From NCBI RefSeq assembly GCF_003931565.1, contig NZ_RRYI01000003.1:620001-684000 (forward strand): 64,000 nt of DNA. The letters run 5' to 3'. A program made the translations under genes and the position numbers. The notes beneath the pieces were generated by a model that was not told the DNA's origin, searched no databases, and saw only the letters and a list, made by a program, of their open reading frames with translations. Below, in pieces: positions 1-8,961 of this stretch. Source of the stretch: Caulobacter sp. 602-1 (GTDB lineage: Bacteria; Pseudomonadota; Alphaproteobacteria; Caulobacterales; Caulobacteraceae). Each line of letters begins with the position of its first letter. The stretch's first letter is position 1.

Positions 1-1264
1 TGCAGCCCCAGAGCGCGTAGAACAGCACATACAGCTCACACACCGCCGTCAGCAGGAACGACACCTGCAGGCCATAGGCGTCGGCGATCTGCCCCTGAAC
101 CACCACGAGCGCGCCGCCGGCGATGGCCATGACCAGGAGCCCAGAGCCCTCCTCGGTCAGCGGCCCCAGGTTCTTGATGCCCAGCGTGAAGATGGTGGGG
201 AACATGATCGAGTGGAAAAGGCCCACGGCGATCAGGCTCCACATGGCCAGGGGCCCATGGGCCAGGACCGTGACGATCATCACGATGAACGCCAGCAGGC
301 TGGCTATCGCCAGGATCTTCTCCGCAGCGACCTTGCGCATCAGCTGACTGCCGACGAAGCGGCCGACCATCATCCCGCCCCAGAGCAGGAAGAGGTACCG
401 CGAGGCCTGGGCATGGGTGACGCCGCCGATCTCGGGCGCGGAGATGAAGTTGATGAAGAGGTTGCTGACGCCGATTTCGGCGATCAGGTAGATGAAGATG
501 GCCGGCACGCCGAGCACCAGATTGCGGTGGCGCCACAGCGAGTGCTTCTTGCGCTCCTCCGCGCCGGCGCGCTGGGCGGCCAGGCCCAGCTCTGGCAACT
601 TGTAGAAAGCGATCACCACCGCCAGCCCAACCAGCACTAGCGCCACGATCAAATAGGGCAATTGCACCGACTGGGCGTCGGCCAGGCGCTGGGCCGGGGT
701 GAGCACCGCCCCGGCCTGGCTGTTGCCCGAGGCTGAACGCGACAGGATCAGCCAACCGCCGAACAGCGGCGCCAGCGTCGTGCCCATGGAGTTGAAGGCC
801 TGCACGAGATTGAGACGCGAGGACGCCGTCTCGGGCGGTCCGATCACCGCCACATAGGGGTTGGCGGCGACCTGCAGCAGCGTGATCCCCGAGGCGATGA
901 TGAACAGCGCCGTCAGCACCACGCCGTAGGACGGGATCCGCGCGGCTGGGATCATCAGCAGCGCGCCCAGCGCCATGATCAGCAGGCCCGTCACCATGGC
1001 GCGCTTGTAACCGATCTTCTCGATCAGCTTGGCCGAAGGCAACGAGGCGAAGAAATAGGCGATGAACCAGGTCGATTCGATCAGGGTGGTCTGGGTGTAG
1101 TTGAGATCGAACACCGAGCGCAGATGCGGCAGCAGGGTGTTGTTGATCACCGTGATGAAGCCCCACATGAAGAACAGGCTGGCCAGCAGGGTCAGGGCCG
1201 ATTTCTGCGTCACCGCGGAGCCGCCTTCCGACCGCGCGGCCGACGTCGTGGGCGCTGGCGCCAT
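1..1264 (-). CDS. FucP/GluP-type MFS sugar transporter (3' end cut by window)
   Basis: Inner-membrane major facilitator of the fucose/glucose/galactose:H+ symporter (FucP) family, probably importing the monosaccharides released by the secreted hydrolases of this locus. Reading the minus strand from the ATG at 1264 gives an open frame to the window edge (about 420 residues): a short polar N-terminus, then FMWGFITVINNTLLPHL, the hallmark first helix of FucP-like carriers, and many hydrophobic helices including QVAANPYVAVIGPPE. GGGAG lies about nine bases before the ATG. It is transcribed divergently from galM across a 125-bp promoter region. The stop codon is outside the window, so completeness cannot be judged. 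Substrate (L-arabinose, galactose, glucose or fucose) is not decidable from sequence. Confidence 0.88.
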   Translation of the reverse strand, partial: MAPAPTTSAARSEGGSAVTQKSALTLLASLFFMWGFITVINNTLLPHLRSVFDLNYTQTTLIESTWFIAYFFASLPSAKLIEKIGYKRAMVTGLLIMALGALLMIPAARIPSYGVVLTALFIIASGITLLQVAANPYVAVIGPPETASSRLNLVQAFNSMGTTLAPLFGGWLILSRSASGNSQAGAVLTPAQRLADAQSVQLPYLIVALVLVGLAVVIAFYKLPELGLAAQRAGAEERKKHSLWRHRNLVLGVPAIFIYLIAEIGVSNLFINFISAPEIGGVTHAQASRYLFLLWGGMMVGRFVGSQLMRKVAAEKILAIASLLAFIVMIVTVLAHGPLAMWSLIAVGLFHSIMFPTIFTLGIKNLGPLTEEGSGLLVMAIAGGALVVVQGQIADAYGLQVSFLLTAVCELYVLFYALWGC

Positions 1265-1316
1265 TGGATAGTCTCCCGAATGTGATGCTCGACGCGACGT
1301 CGGTTGCGCGCCTTTG

Positions 1317-1331
1317 TTTTGTCGGAGTATA
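1317..1331 (+). promoter_or_regulatory. TTTTGTCGGAGTATA motif, galM/fucP promoter region
   Basis: First of five copies in this locus of a motif of the form (A/T)TTTGTCGG(A/T)(G/C)T. It lies 59 bases before the galM ATG and points towards it. Similar copies lie before GH51, sapC and GH27, always in promoter regions of the polysaccharide locus. It could be an operator or an unusual -35 element; the factor is unknown. Confidence 0.45.
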
Positions 1332-1389
1332 TGACCATCACCATGACCGTCAATCGAGAGCGGTCAAGACGATCGGGGAGAAGGTTCGA

Positions 1390-2535
1390 ATGCGCATCGC
1401 AAACCTGTCGGCTGGAGCAGCGGTCCTGCTGACGCTCGCCGGCCCGATCGCCGGTCATGCCGCAACCCTGTCGCGCGCCGCCTTCGGCCAGACGCCTTCG
1501 GGCGAAGCGGTGGAAGCCTTCACCCTGACGAACGGCCATGGGGTCAGCGCCACCGTGATCACCTACGGCGCCACCCTCCAATCGCTGGTGGCGCCGGGCC
1601 GCGATGGAACCAAGGCCGACATCGTGCTCGGTTTCTCCGACGCCGGCGCCTATGCGCGCAACGCCAGCTATTTCGGCGCGACGGTCGGACGCGTGGCCAA
1701 CCGCATCGGCAAGGGCCGTTTCACGCTCGACGACAAGAGCTACCAGCTGGCCCTGAACAACAATGGTGTCGCCGCCCTGCACGGCGGGGTGAAGGGCTTC
1801 GACAAGGTCGTCTGGAAGGTTCTGGACGCCAAGTCGGACGCCGCCGGGGCGTCCGTGACCCTGGGCTATGTCAGCCCGGACGGCGACCAGGGCTATCCGG
1901 GAACCCTGACCGCCACGGCGACCTACGCCCTGGACGAGAAGAACCAGCTGACGGTGACCTACGGCGCGACGACCGACAAGCCGACCATCGTCAACATGAG
2001 CAATCACGCCCTATTCAACCTCGCGGGCGAAGGCTCGGCCGACGGCGCGATGGGCAATGTCCTCACGCTGCTCGCCGACGGCTACACGCCCGTCGACGCC
2101 GAACTGATCCCGACCGGCGAGATCAAGCCGGTGGCCGGCACGCCCTTCGACTTCCGCAAGCCGACCGCCGTCGGCGATCGGATCCGGGACGCGCGCGATC
2201 CGCAGATGGTCATCGGCCGGGGCTACGACCACAACTACGTCCTGAATGGCAAGTCCGGCGCCCTGCGTCTGGCCGCGCGCCTGTCGGATCCCAAGAGCGG
2301 CCGCACGCTGGACGTCCTGTCGGATCAGCCCGGCATCCAGTTCTACGCCGGCAATTTCATCGACGGCACGATGGTGGGCAAGAGCGGCAAGATCTATCGC
2401 CAGGGCGATGGCATCGCGCTGGAGCCGCAGCACTTCCCCGACGCCCCGAACAAGCCGGCCTTCGCCTCGATCCGCCTGAACCCGGGCGAGCGCTACAGCA
2501 ACCGCATGGTCTTCAAGCTCTCCATCGCGAAGTAG
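1390..2535 (+). CDS. galM: Secreted aldose 1-epimerase (mutarotase)
   Basis: Interconverts alpha and beta anomers of aldoses such as galactose, arabinose or xylose (EC 5.1.3.3). The 381-residue product starts at the ATG preceded by GGGGAGAAGG; an in-frame ATG further upstream lacks this site. Residues 1-25 form a signal peptide ending GHAA, so it acts in the periplasm. GalM hallmarks are present: GATVGRVANRI, LHGG, the catalytic-His motif NMSNHALFNL, and the Glu-containing GIALEPQHFPDAPN near the C-terminus. It heads an operon with araD1 (19 bp downstream) and the sugar dehydrogenase; mutarotation would supply the beta-pyranose used by such dehydrogenases. Confidence 0.93.
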   Translation: MRIANLSAGAAVLLTLAGPIAGHAATLSRAAFGQTPSGEAVEAFTLTNGHGVSATVITYGATLQSLVAPGRDGTKADIVLGFSDAGAYARNASYFGATVGRVANRIGKGRFTLDDKSYQLALNNNGVAALHGGVKGFDKVVWKVLDAKSDAAGASVTLGYVSPDGDQGYPGTLTATATYALDEKNQLTVTYGATTDKPTIVNMSNHALFNLAGEGSADGAMGNVLTLLADGYTPVDAELIPTGEIKPVAGTPFDFRKPTAVGDRIRDARDPQMVIGRGYDHNYVLNGKSGALRLAARLSDPKSGRTLDVLSDQPGIQFYAGNFIDGTMVGKSGKIYRQGDGIALEPQHFPDAPNKPAFASIRLNPGERYSNRMVFKLSIAK

Positions 2536-2554
2536 ACCGTAAGGACATTCCCAG

Positions 2555-3541
2555 ATGACGTTTGTACAATTTGTCGACGACTCCGGTCGGCGCGGCCTGG
2601 CGATGCTCGACGACGAGGGAACCGCCCGTCAGGTCGGCGTCGCGGACACCCTGCTGGACCTGGCCCACAAGGCGATGGCCGCGCGCTCGACCCTGGTCGA
2701 GACCGCGCGATTGGCGCTTGGCGAGACGGTCGACATCGCCGCAGCGCTGGCCGAGGGCCGCGTACTGGCGCCGATCGACCATCCCGATCCCGCCCACCTG
2801 TTCCTGACCGGCACCGGCCTGACCCATCTCGGCTCGGCCGAGGGCCGAGACAAGATGCACAAGGCCGCCCAGTCGGGAGAACAGCTGACCGATTCCATGC
2901 GGATGTTCCTGATGGGCGTCGAAAGCGGAAAGCCCGCCCCCGGCCAGACCGGCGTACAGCCCGAGTGGTTCTACAAGGGCGACGGCTCCCAGTTGGTCGG
3001 CCCCGGCCAGCCGCTGACCTCGCCCAGCTTCGCCCAGGACGGCGGCGAGGAGCCCGAGATCGCCGGCGTCTACCTGATCGGTCCCGACGGCGCGCCGTAT
3101 CGGTTGGGCTTCTGCCTGGCCAACGAGTTCTCCGACCACGTGATCGAACGCGGCAACTACCTGTGGCTGGCCCACTCCAAGCTGCGCAACGCAGCGCTCG
3201 GTCCCGAGCTGCTGCCGGGCGCCCTGCCCACCGACGTGCGCGGGACCAGCCGCATCGTCCGCGACGGCGAGACCGTCTGGGAAAAGCCCTTCCTGTCGGG
3301 GGAGGCGAACATGTCCCACGCCATCGCCAATCTCGAGCACCACCACTTCAAGTACGACCTGTTCCGCCGCCCAGGCGACGTGCACGTCCACTTCTTCGGC
3401 ACCGCCACCCTGTCCTTCTCCGAGGGCTTCCAGACCCAGGAAGGCGATGTGTTCGAGATCGAGGCCGCGCCGTTCCGCTATCCGGTCAGCAACCCGCTGG
3501 CCCAAGCGGTCGACCAGCCCGTGACCGTGAAGGCGCTGTGA
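2555..3541 (+). CDS. araD1: AraD1/GguC-family FAH-fold dehydratase
   Basis: 328-residue fumarylacetoacetate-hydrolase-fold protein of the AraD1/GguC type. Members are associated with 2-keto-3-deoxy-pentonate dehydration in the non-phosphorylative L-arabinose pathway. The core EPEIAGVYLIGPDGAPYRLG followed by NEFSDHVIER and the C-terminal HHHFKYDLFRRPGDVHVHFFG is characteristic. No signal peptide, so cytoplasmic. AAGGA lies before the ATG. It follows galM by 19 bp and its TGA stop overlaps the GTG start of the next gene, giving translational coupling to the sugar 1-dehydrogenase, which supports a role in oxidative arabinose or galactose catabolism. Lactonase, aldonate dehydratase and ketoglutarate-semialdehyde dehydrogenase are not visible in the window. 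Confidence 0.82.
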   Translation: MTFVQFVDDSGRRGLAMLDDEGTARQVGVADTLLDLAHKAMAARSTLVETARLALGETVDIAAALAEGRVLAPIDHPDPAHLFLTGTGLTHLGSAEGRDKMHKAAQSGEQLTDSMRMFLMGVESGKPAPGQTGVQPEWFYKGDGSQLVGPGQPLTSPSFAQDGGEEPEIAGVYLIGPDGAPYRLGFCLANEFSDHVIERGNYLWLAHSKLRNAALGPELLPGALPTDVRGTSRIVRDGETVWEKPFLSGEANMSHAIANLEHHHFKYDLFRRPGDVHVHFFGTATLSFSEGFQTQEGDVFEIEAAPFRYPVSNPLAQAVDQPVTVKAL

Positions 3542-4464
3542 CCCCGATCCGCCTCGCTCTCGTTGGCCTGGGCAAGATCGCCCACGACCAGCACGCGCCG
3601 GCCATCGCCGCCGATCCGCGGTTCGAGCTGACCGCCGTCGTCAGCCGTCACGCCGGTCTCGACGGCGTGGCCCACTTCGCCAGGCTGGATGACCTTCTGG
3701 CCGACGGCCTGGCGATCGACGCCGTGGCCCTGTGCACCCCGCCCCAGCCGCGTCACGCCCTGGCGCATCTGGCGCTGGCCGCCGGCAAGCACGTCATGCT
3801 GGAAAAGCCGCCGGGCGCGACACTGAGCGAGGTCGAGGACCTGCGCCAGGTCGCGGCCGCCCGGGGCCTGACCCTGCAGGCGACCTGGCACTCGCGCCAC
3901 GCCGCCGCGGTCGAGCCGGCGCGCGCCTGGCTGGCCGAACGGACGGTCCAGGCCGTGCGGATCAATTGGAAAGAGGACGTCCGCGTCTGGCATCCGGGCC
4001 AGGACTGGATCTGGGAAGCGGGCGGCCTGGGCGTCTTCGACCCCGCCATCAACGCCCTGTCGATCGCCACGCGCGTCCTGCCCCGCCCGTTCTTCCTGTC
4101 GCGCGGCCTGCTGCACGTGCCGGCCAATCGCCAGTCGCCGATCCAGGCCGAGCTGGACTTCCGCGACACGGCCGGCGCGCCGATCCGCGTCGAACTGGAT
4201 TTCCTCCAGACCGGTCCGCAAAGCTGGGACATCGAGGTCGACACCGACGAGGGCGCGCTGAAGCTGACGGACGGCGGCGCCAAGCTGTGGATCGACGGCA
4301 AGCTGCTGCACGAAGGACCCGACCGCGAATATCCGGGCCTCTACGACGCCTTCGCCCGGCTCATCGCCGACGGGGCCAGCGACGTGGACACCTCGCCGCT
4401 GCGCCATGTCGCCGACGCGTTTCTGCTCGCCGAGCGCCGCGTCGCGCCAGCCTTCGACTGGTAA
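3538..4464 (+). CDS. L-arabinose/D-galactose 1-dehydrogenase (Gfo/Idh/MocA family)
   Basis: NAD(P)-dependent oxidation of L-arabinose or D-galactose to the aldonolactone, first step of the oxidative route. The 308-residue product begins at a GTG overlapping the upstream stop (GTGA). It shows a Rossmann motif GLGKIAHDQHAPAI at residues 10-23 and the EKPPGATLSEV motif (Lys90) that marks bacterial galactose/arabinose dehydrogenases within the Gfo/Idh/MocA family; the substrate-domain WHSRHAAAVEPAR also fits. Length matches the Azospirillum-type enzyme (about 309 residues). Last gene of the galM operon. Choice between arabinose and galactose is uncertain, as known members use both. Confidence 0.85.
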   Translation: MTPIRLALVGLGKIAHDQHAPAIAADPRFELTAVVSRHAGLDGVAHFARLDDLLADGLAIDAVALCTPPQPRHALAHLALAAGKHVMLEKPPGATLSEVEDLRQVAAARGLTLQATWHSRHAAAVEPARAWLAERTVQAVRINWKEDVRVWHPGQDWIWEAGGLGVFDPAINALSIATRVLPRPFFLSRGLLHVPANRQSPIQAELDFRDTAGAPIRVELDFLQTGPQSWDIEVDTDEGALKLTDGGAKLWIDGKLLHEGPDREYPGLYDAFARLIADGASDVDTSPLRHVADAFLLAERRVAPAFDW

Positions 4465-4483
4465 GGCCGCGAGGCCTTACCAG
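4458..4483. terminator. Perfect 11-bp inverted repeat between convergent genes
   Basis: CTGGTAAGGCC and its exact complement flank a GCGA loop; the repeat contains the stop codon of the sugar dehydrogenase. There is no T-run, but the placement between convergent genes suggests a bidirectional terminator. Confidence 0.6.
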
Positions 4484-4494
4484 CGCCGAGCAGG

Positions 4495-5592
4495 CTAACG
4501 AGCCTCGAAGGCCAGGTTGCGGCTGAAGAACGGCAGCACGTGATCCTGGAAGCGGGTCGGAACGTCGCTGGTATGGTCGCCGGGATAGATCTCGAAGCTG
4601 TTGGCCAGGCCGTAGCGATCCATCACCGCGTGAAGCTTGGCCGCGTCGTCCTTCAACCCGTCCCGGTCGCCGACATCGATGGCGATCGCCTTGTAGCGCT
4701 TCAGGGCGCCGACATATTGGTCGATGAAGGCCAGGGGCGCGTTGGCGGCCCACTTGGCCACCACGTCCGGCCGGGTCACGCCGTTCTCGACCGGCAGGTC
4801 CAGATAGAGCGGCGGCTTCTGCGGATTGGGCGACCAGGCCGCGGCCGTGGCCAGTTGGGCGCGCAACCCCCAGGGCAGCTTGGTCGCATCCTGCAACGTC
4901 TTGACCTCGGCCAGAGCGGCGGCCGCGCCAGGAGGGGCCTGGGCCGGGTCACGCGGCGACAGGCAGCAGGGGCTCATCATGTAGAGTGCGCCGAACACGT
5001 CGGCATGGCGCATGCCGATCCGGCTGGCGCCGTATCCGCCCATCGAGTGGCCCACCAGGCCGCGACTCTCGCGCCGGGCCAGGGTGCGATAGTGCTGGTC
5101 GACATAGGCGACCAGGTCCCGGGACACGAAGGTCTCGAAGTCGCCCGTGGTCTGGGAGCTGGAATACATCGAGCCGTTGTGCACGGTCTTGCTGTCGGGC
5201 AGCACGACGATCACCTCGCCCGCGCCCTTGGCGAAGGCCCCCGCGATCGTCTGGGACGCGTGGATCTCGCCGCTCCATTGCTCGGCGCCAATCGAATAGC
5301 CGTGCAGGGCGTAGACGACCGGGTAGCGCCGCTTGGGGTGGCTGGCATAGCCCGGCGGCAGGAACACCAGCACGTCACGGTCGGCGGTCTCGCCCTCGAG
5401 GTTGCCCTCGATCGCCGACGAATGGACCTTGATGCGCTGGAGCGTGACCGGCTTGGCGCCGGCGACGACCGGGGGCGCCTTGGTGGCCACCTGGGCCTCC
5501 GCCACGGGCGCGACCGAAAGCGCGAGCGCCACCGCGCAGGCCACCTTGATCCAGCCCAGGCGACGCCCGGCTTTGATGTTCGACCTCTTCAT
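4495..5592 (-). CDS. Secreted alpha/beta-hydrolase esterase (EstD/CE1-like)
   Basis: 365-residue secreted serine esterase, probably removing acetyl, feruloyl or similar acyl groups from hemicellulose. The N-terminus MKRSNIKAGRRLGWIKVACAV with a hydrophobic stretch ending VAEAQ is a signal peptide. The putative-esterase fold is shown by YPVVYALHG, the nucleophile elbow GHSMGG (Ser near residue 180) and a late GDHTSDVPTRFQDH supplying the His. GAGGGAGGG precedes the ATG. It is transcribed divergently from GH51 across a 242-bp region with a LacI-type palindrome. Substrate is inferred from context only. Confidence 0.82.
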   Translation of the reverse strand: MKRSNIKAGRRLGWIKVACAVALALSVAPVAEAQVATKAPPVVAGAKPVTLQRIKVHSSAIEGNLEGETADRDVLVFLPPGYASHPKRRYPVVYALHGYSIGAEQWSGEIHASQTIAGAFAKGAGEVIVVLPDSKTVHNGSMYSSSQTTGDFETFVSRDLVAYVDQHYRTLARRESRGLVGHSMGGYGASRIGMRHADVFGALYMMSPCCLSPRDPAQAPPGAAAALAEVKTLQDATKLPWGLRAQLATAAAWSPNPQKPPLYLDLPVENGVTRPDVVAKWAANAPLAFIDQYVGALKRYKAIAIDVGDRDGLKDDAAKLHAVMDRYGLANSFEIYPGDHTSDVPTRFQDHVLPFFSRNLAFEAR

Positions 5593-5635
5593 TCCAACCC
5601 TCCCTCTTCACTTTTGCGATCTTGCGTCGCGCGCT

Positions 5636-5651
5636 TTGTTAGCGTTACCAT
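5636..5651. promoter_or_regulatory. LacI-type palindrome plus adjoining TTTGTCGG motif
   Basis: TTGTTAGCGTTACCAT is a near-palindrome resembling TTGTTACCGGTAACAA found before GH9. It abuts TTTGTCGGTC (5651-5660), the second recurring motif of the locus. The pair sits 44 bases before the esterase ATG and about 180 bases before GH51, so it may control both. C. crescentus is known to use the LacI-family repressor XylR for xylose genes; assignment to XylR or a paralogue is inference. Confidence 0.55.
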
Positions 5652-5834
5652 TTGTCGGTCTAAAATATTTCGACGTCAACCAGCGCCGTCTGGGCTGCAG
5701 GCCGTCCCGGGAAGTCGCCATCCAGCGCCATAACGAACATTTAAACGAGAAAATCGACGAGGACGGATGCCACGAAGATGGCGCTGCGCGTCGCGCTCAT
5801 AAGTGAAAAAGACTGAGTAGTTAGGGAGAAGACA

Positions 5835-7907
5835 ATGCGATACGGACTGATGCTGGGCGCGTGCCTGGCTGGGTCGATGGCGGTCGCCACCATGACCTGG
5901 GCGGCGACGCCGGTCACCGTGACCATCGACGGCGCCCAGCGCGCCGCGCCGATCACCAAGTACGAATACGGCATGTTCATCGAGCCGATCGGCGGGCTGG
6001 TGGCCCGCACGCTGTGGGCCGAGATGCTGGACGACCGCAAGTTCTACTACCCCGTCGTCGCGCCCGCTCTCGATCAACCTCCGCCGCTGAACGCCGAGGG
6101 CCGCCCCGGGGTGACCTATCGCAAGTGGCGCCCCATCGGCGCGGACGACGCGGTGACCATGGACGCCAAGGCGCCCTATGTCGGGAAGCAGAGTCCCATG
6201 ATCCGCGTGAACGCGACGACGCCCAAGGGCCTGTCGCAGGCCGGCATCGGCCTGGCGAAGGGCAAGCGCTACGACGGCTACCTCCAGCTGGCCGGCGATC
6301 CGGGCGCCAGGATCGAAGTGACCCTGATCTGGGGCGATGGTCCTGAAGCACGCCAGACCGTGACCCTGCCCGCGCCGGGCGCGGACTGGAAGCGCGTCGA
6401 CTTCAGCTTCACCCCGACGGCCGACGCCACCGACGCCCGCCTGGAGATCACCGGCCTGGGCTCGGGATCGTTCCGCGTTGGCGCGGTGTCCCTGATGCCT
6501 TCCGACAATATCCGGGGCTGGCGCGCCGACACCACCGCCATCGCGCGATCGCTCAATTCGGGCATGTGGCGGCTGCCCGGGGGCAACTTCCTGTCGGACT
6601 GGGATTGGCACAGCGCCATCGGACCGCGCGACAAGCGGCCGCCGATGTTCGATCATGCCTGGAGCGCCATGCAGCCCGACGACATCGGCATGGACGAGTG
6701 GATGGATCTGACCAGGATCATCGGCGTCGAACCCTATGTCACCGTCAACACCGGCCTGGGCGACGCCAATTCGGCCGCCGAGGAGGTCGAGTATCTCAAT
6801 GGCCCGGCCACCAGCACCTGGGGCGCCCGGCGGGCCGCCAACGGCCACCCCGAGCCCTATGGCGTCAAGTTCTGGAACATCGGCAACGAGCCCTACGGCT
6901 GGTGGCAGATCGGCAAGACCTCGCTCGACTATTTCATGATCAAGCACAACGCCTTCGCCGAGGCGATGCGGGCGGTCGATCCGACCATCACCCTGATCGG
7001 CTCGGGCGCCATGCCCGATCAGATGCATCCGAAAGACACCAAGGAGAACGCCTCCCTGGAAAGCATCGCCCCCAAGTTCGGGACCGAGTGGGACTGGACC
7101 GGCGGCCTCCTGGCCAAGGCCTGGGGCAATTTCGACGGCATTTCCGAGCACTGGTACGACCGCCCCGAGGAACGGCCGAACGCGCCCAAGGACGCCGAAC
7201 TGATCGAATATGTCCGCGCGCCTTCGAACCAGGTGCGGATGAAGGCCGAGGAGTGGAAGATCTACCAGAAGCGCTTCCCGGCGATGGAGGCCAAGAAGAT
7301 CTTCCTGTCGATCGACGAGTACGCTTATTTCGGCGAGGTCAATCTCAAGTCGGCCCTCGCCTACGCCATGGTGCTGCAGGAGATGCTGCGCCACACCGAC
7401 TTCCTGACCATGGGCGCCTTCACGACCGGCGCCTCGACCATGGACATCACACCTACCGACGCCAAGCTCAACACGACGGGCCTGATCTTCAAGCTCTATG
7501 GCGAGCGCTTCGGGACCGGCGTCACGCCGCTGGCCGTTCAAGGCCAGGTCCCGCAACCGGCGCCGCGCTATCCCGTCGGCTTCGCTCACCCCCAGGTGCG
7601 CGCCGGCAGCCCGACCTACCCCCTCGACGTGATCGCCGGCCTGACGCCGGACGGCAAGGCCCTGCGGGTCGGCGTCGTCAACGCCACCTTCGACAGCCAG
7701 ACCGTGAAGCTCGATCTGAAAGCGCTCGCCGTCGGCGGGGCGGGTCGCAAGTGGGTGCTGAGCGGCCCGGACCTGAAGGCTCAGAACAAGGTCGGCGCAC
7801 CGAATGGCGTCACCGTTACTGAGAGCTCGGCCACCAAGCCCGCCAAGGGCCTTTCGGTCTCGCCCACCTCGGTGACGATCTTCGAGTTCCCGATCGCCCG
7901 GCGCTGA
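5835..7907 (+). CDS. Secreted GH51 alpha-L-arabinofuranosidase
   Basis: Releases terminal L-arabinofuranose from arabinoxylan or arabinan (EC 3.2.1.55). The 690-residue protein has a signal peptide (1-23, ending TWAA), an N-terminal segment KYEYGMFIEPIGG typical of GH51, an inserted carbohydrate-binding-like beta domain (about 90-220), the (beta/alpha)8 catalytic core, and a C-terminal beta domain. Acid/base Glu352 lies in FWNIGNEPYGWW and the likely nucleophile Glu495 in LSIDEYAYF. AGGGAGAAG precedes the ATG. It stands as a single gene behind a roughly 180-base leader. Liberated arabinose would feed the dehydrogenase and AraD1 route encoded upstream. Confidence 0.92.
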   Translation: MRYGLMLGACLAGSMAVATMTWAATPVTVTIDGAQRAAPITKYEYGMFIEPIGGLVARTLWAEMLDDRKFYYPVVAPALDQPPPLNAEGRPGVTYRKWRPIGADDAVTMDAKAPYVGKQSPMIRVNATTPKGLSQAGIGLAKGKRYDGYLQLAGDPGARIEVTLIWGDGPEARQTVTLPAPGADWKRVDFSFTPTADATDARLEITGLGSGSFRVGAVSLMPSDNIRGWRADTTAIARSLNSGMWRLPGGNFLSDWDWHSAIGPRDKRPPMFDHAWSAMQPDDIGMDEWMDLTRIIGVEPYVTVNTGLGDANSAAEEVEYLNGPATSTWGARRAANGHPEPYGVKFWNIGNEPYGWWQIGKTSLDYFMIKHNAFAEAMRAVDPTITLIGSGAMPDQMHPKDTKENASLESIAPKFGTEWDWTGGLLAKAWGNFDGISEHWYDRPEERPNAPKDAELIEYVRAPSNQVRMKAEEWKIYQKRFPAMEAKKIFLSIDEYAYFGEVNLKSALAYAMVLQEMLRHTDFLTMGAFTTGASTMDITPTDAKLNTTGLIFKLYGERFGTGVTPLAVQGQVPQPAPRYPVGFAHPQVRAGSPTYPLDVIAGLTPDGKALRVGVVNATFDSQTVKLDLKALAVGGAGRKWVLSGPDLKAQNKVGAPNGVTVTESSATKPAKGLSVSPTSVTIFEFPIARR

Positions 7908-7915
7908 CGTCAGCG

Positions 7916-7939
7916 GGCGCCGGTCTTGGGGCCGGCGCC
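7916..7939. terminator. Inverted repeat between convergent GH51 and cupin genes
   Basis: GGCGCCGG and CCGGCGCC flank an eight-base loop just after the GH51 stop; the repeat touches the stop codon of the cupin gene on the other strand. A GC-rich stem without a T-run, placed as a shared terminator. Confidence 0.5.
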
Positions 7940-8961
7940 TAGCCGCCGCGGAGGGCGCGCATGACAAGGGCCCGGATGCGGCCATGGGCGCCCTTGTCGA
8001 GCAGGCCGTGGCGCTCGACCGGCAGATGGGCCAGCGGATGACCGTCGGGTCGGAAGACGTAGTGATCGAAGAACGCCCGCCACGCCGCGCGCTCGGCCGG
8101 CGGCCGCTCGGCGATCGCGGTCATGGCCAGCATCATTGTCAGGTAGGGCGCGTCGGGACCGACCGCGGCAGCGTCCCACCAGTAGTTGACCAGCATGTTG
8201 ACGGGCTCCAGCGCCTCGACCTGGTGCCACCAGAGCTTCGGAAGAAACAGCGCGTCGCCGGGCTGGAGCTCGACCACCCAGGCGCGGGACGCGGCGGTCG
8301 CGAAGCGCGGATACCGCGGATCACCGTCCGGGGCGTTGGCCGCCATGGAGATGGGCTGGCCCGCCAGGGTGTGATCGATCGGCCCGACATAGAGATCGCC
8401 GACCGCGTCGGGCGGATAGAGGGTGAAGCGTCGTCGCCCCGCCACGACGCAGGCGATGTTGTCGTAGGTGTCGTAGTGGCAGGCCACGCGGCCGGCGTTG
8501 CCGAGCCAGACGCGCGGCCGGATCGCCGGCGCCAGCAGGTCGAGCCGGTTGTCCTCGTCGAAGCCCGGAACATAGTCGTCGACCGGGAGCGAGCCCATGT
8601 AGTGGGTGGCGAGGCGGGCGTCGGCGGCGGCCCGCCCCATGCGATCCAGCCCCTGGGCCAGGGTCATGGATACGCGATCGAAATTGAACCCTTCCGGCCC
8701 GTCGCCATAGTCGTAGCGCCCGGCGATGGCTGGCGCGCCGACGAAGGTCTCGCCCATGCGGTCCGTCGCGTAGCCGAGGAGATAGGCCGCCAAGGTCGGC
8801 CAGCCTTCGTTGGCGGCCCGCACGGCGGGCCAGGCGCGGCATAGCCCCGCGAGCACGACCGGCTCGCAGCCGGCGGCCAGTTCGGCGAAGGCCTCCGCTC
8901 CGCCTGGGGCAAGATCTCCAGGTTCGATCCGCCGGGGCCCCGAAGAGGAGGGCGGCTTCAT
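7939..8961 (-). CDS. Cupin_8 (JmjC/FIH-like) domain protein
   Basis: 340-residue soluble protein of the cupin_8/JmjC-like family, related to Fe(II)/2-oxoglutarate hydroxylases of the FIH type. The metal facial triad is visible: HYD in RVACHYDTYDNIACVV and a later His in LPKLWWHQVEALEPVNMLVNYWW; GRRRFTLYPP between them is typical. Its ATG overlaps the stop of sapC (ATGA), so the two are translated as a unit. In Caulobacterales, Xanthomonas and sphingomonads such genes recur beside SapC, TonB-dependent receptors and tryptophan halogenases, as here; the substrate is unknown. Hydroxylation of a protein or of the imported ligand is possible. Confidence 0.82.
   Translation of the reverse strand: MKPPSSSGPRRIEPGDLAPGGAEAFAELAAGCEPVVLAGLCRAWPAVRAANEGWPTLAAYLLGYATDRMGETFVGAPAIAGRYDYGDGPEGFNFDRVSMTLAQGLDRMGRAAADARLATHYMGSLPVDDYVPGFDEDNRLDLLAPAIRPRVWLGNAGRVACHYDTYDNIACVVAGRRRFTLYPPDAVGDLYVGPIDHTLAGQPISMAANAPDGDPRYPRFATAASRAWVVELQPGDALFLPKLWWHQVEALEPVNMLVNYWWDAAAVGPDAPYLTMMLAMTAIAERPPAERAAWRAFFDHYVFRPDGHPLAHLPVERHGLLDKGAHGRIRALVMRALRGG

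Noticed and set aside
36..1166. Long minus-strand frame in a different phase from the transporter
   Set aside because: The FucP-like frame starting at 1264 has membrane helices and family motifs; this one is a high-GC shadow.
5766..5801. Eleven-codon frame in the GH51 leader
   Set aside because: Very short, without a convincing ribosome-binding site, and of a composition expected by chance.
5402..5806. Plus-strand frame covering the esterase/GH51 promoter region
   Set aside because: It overlaps the esterase start and operator region and has no family resemblance or ribosome-binding site.
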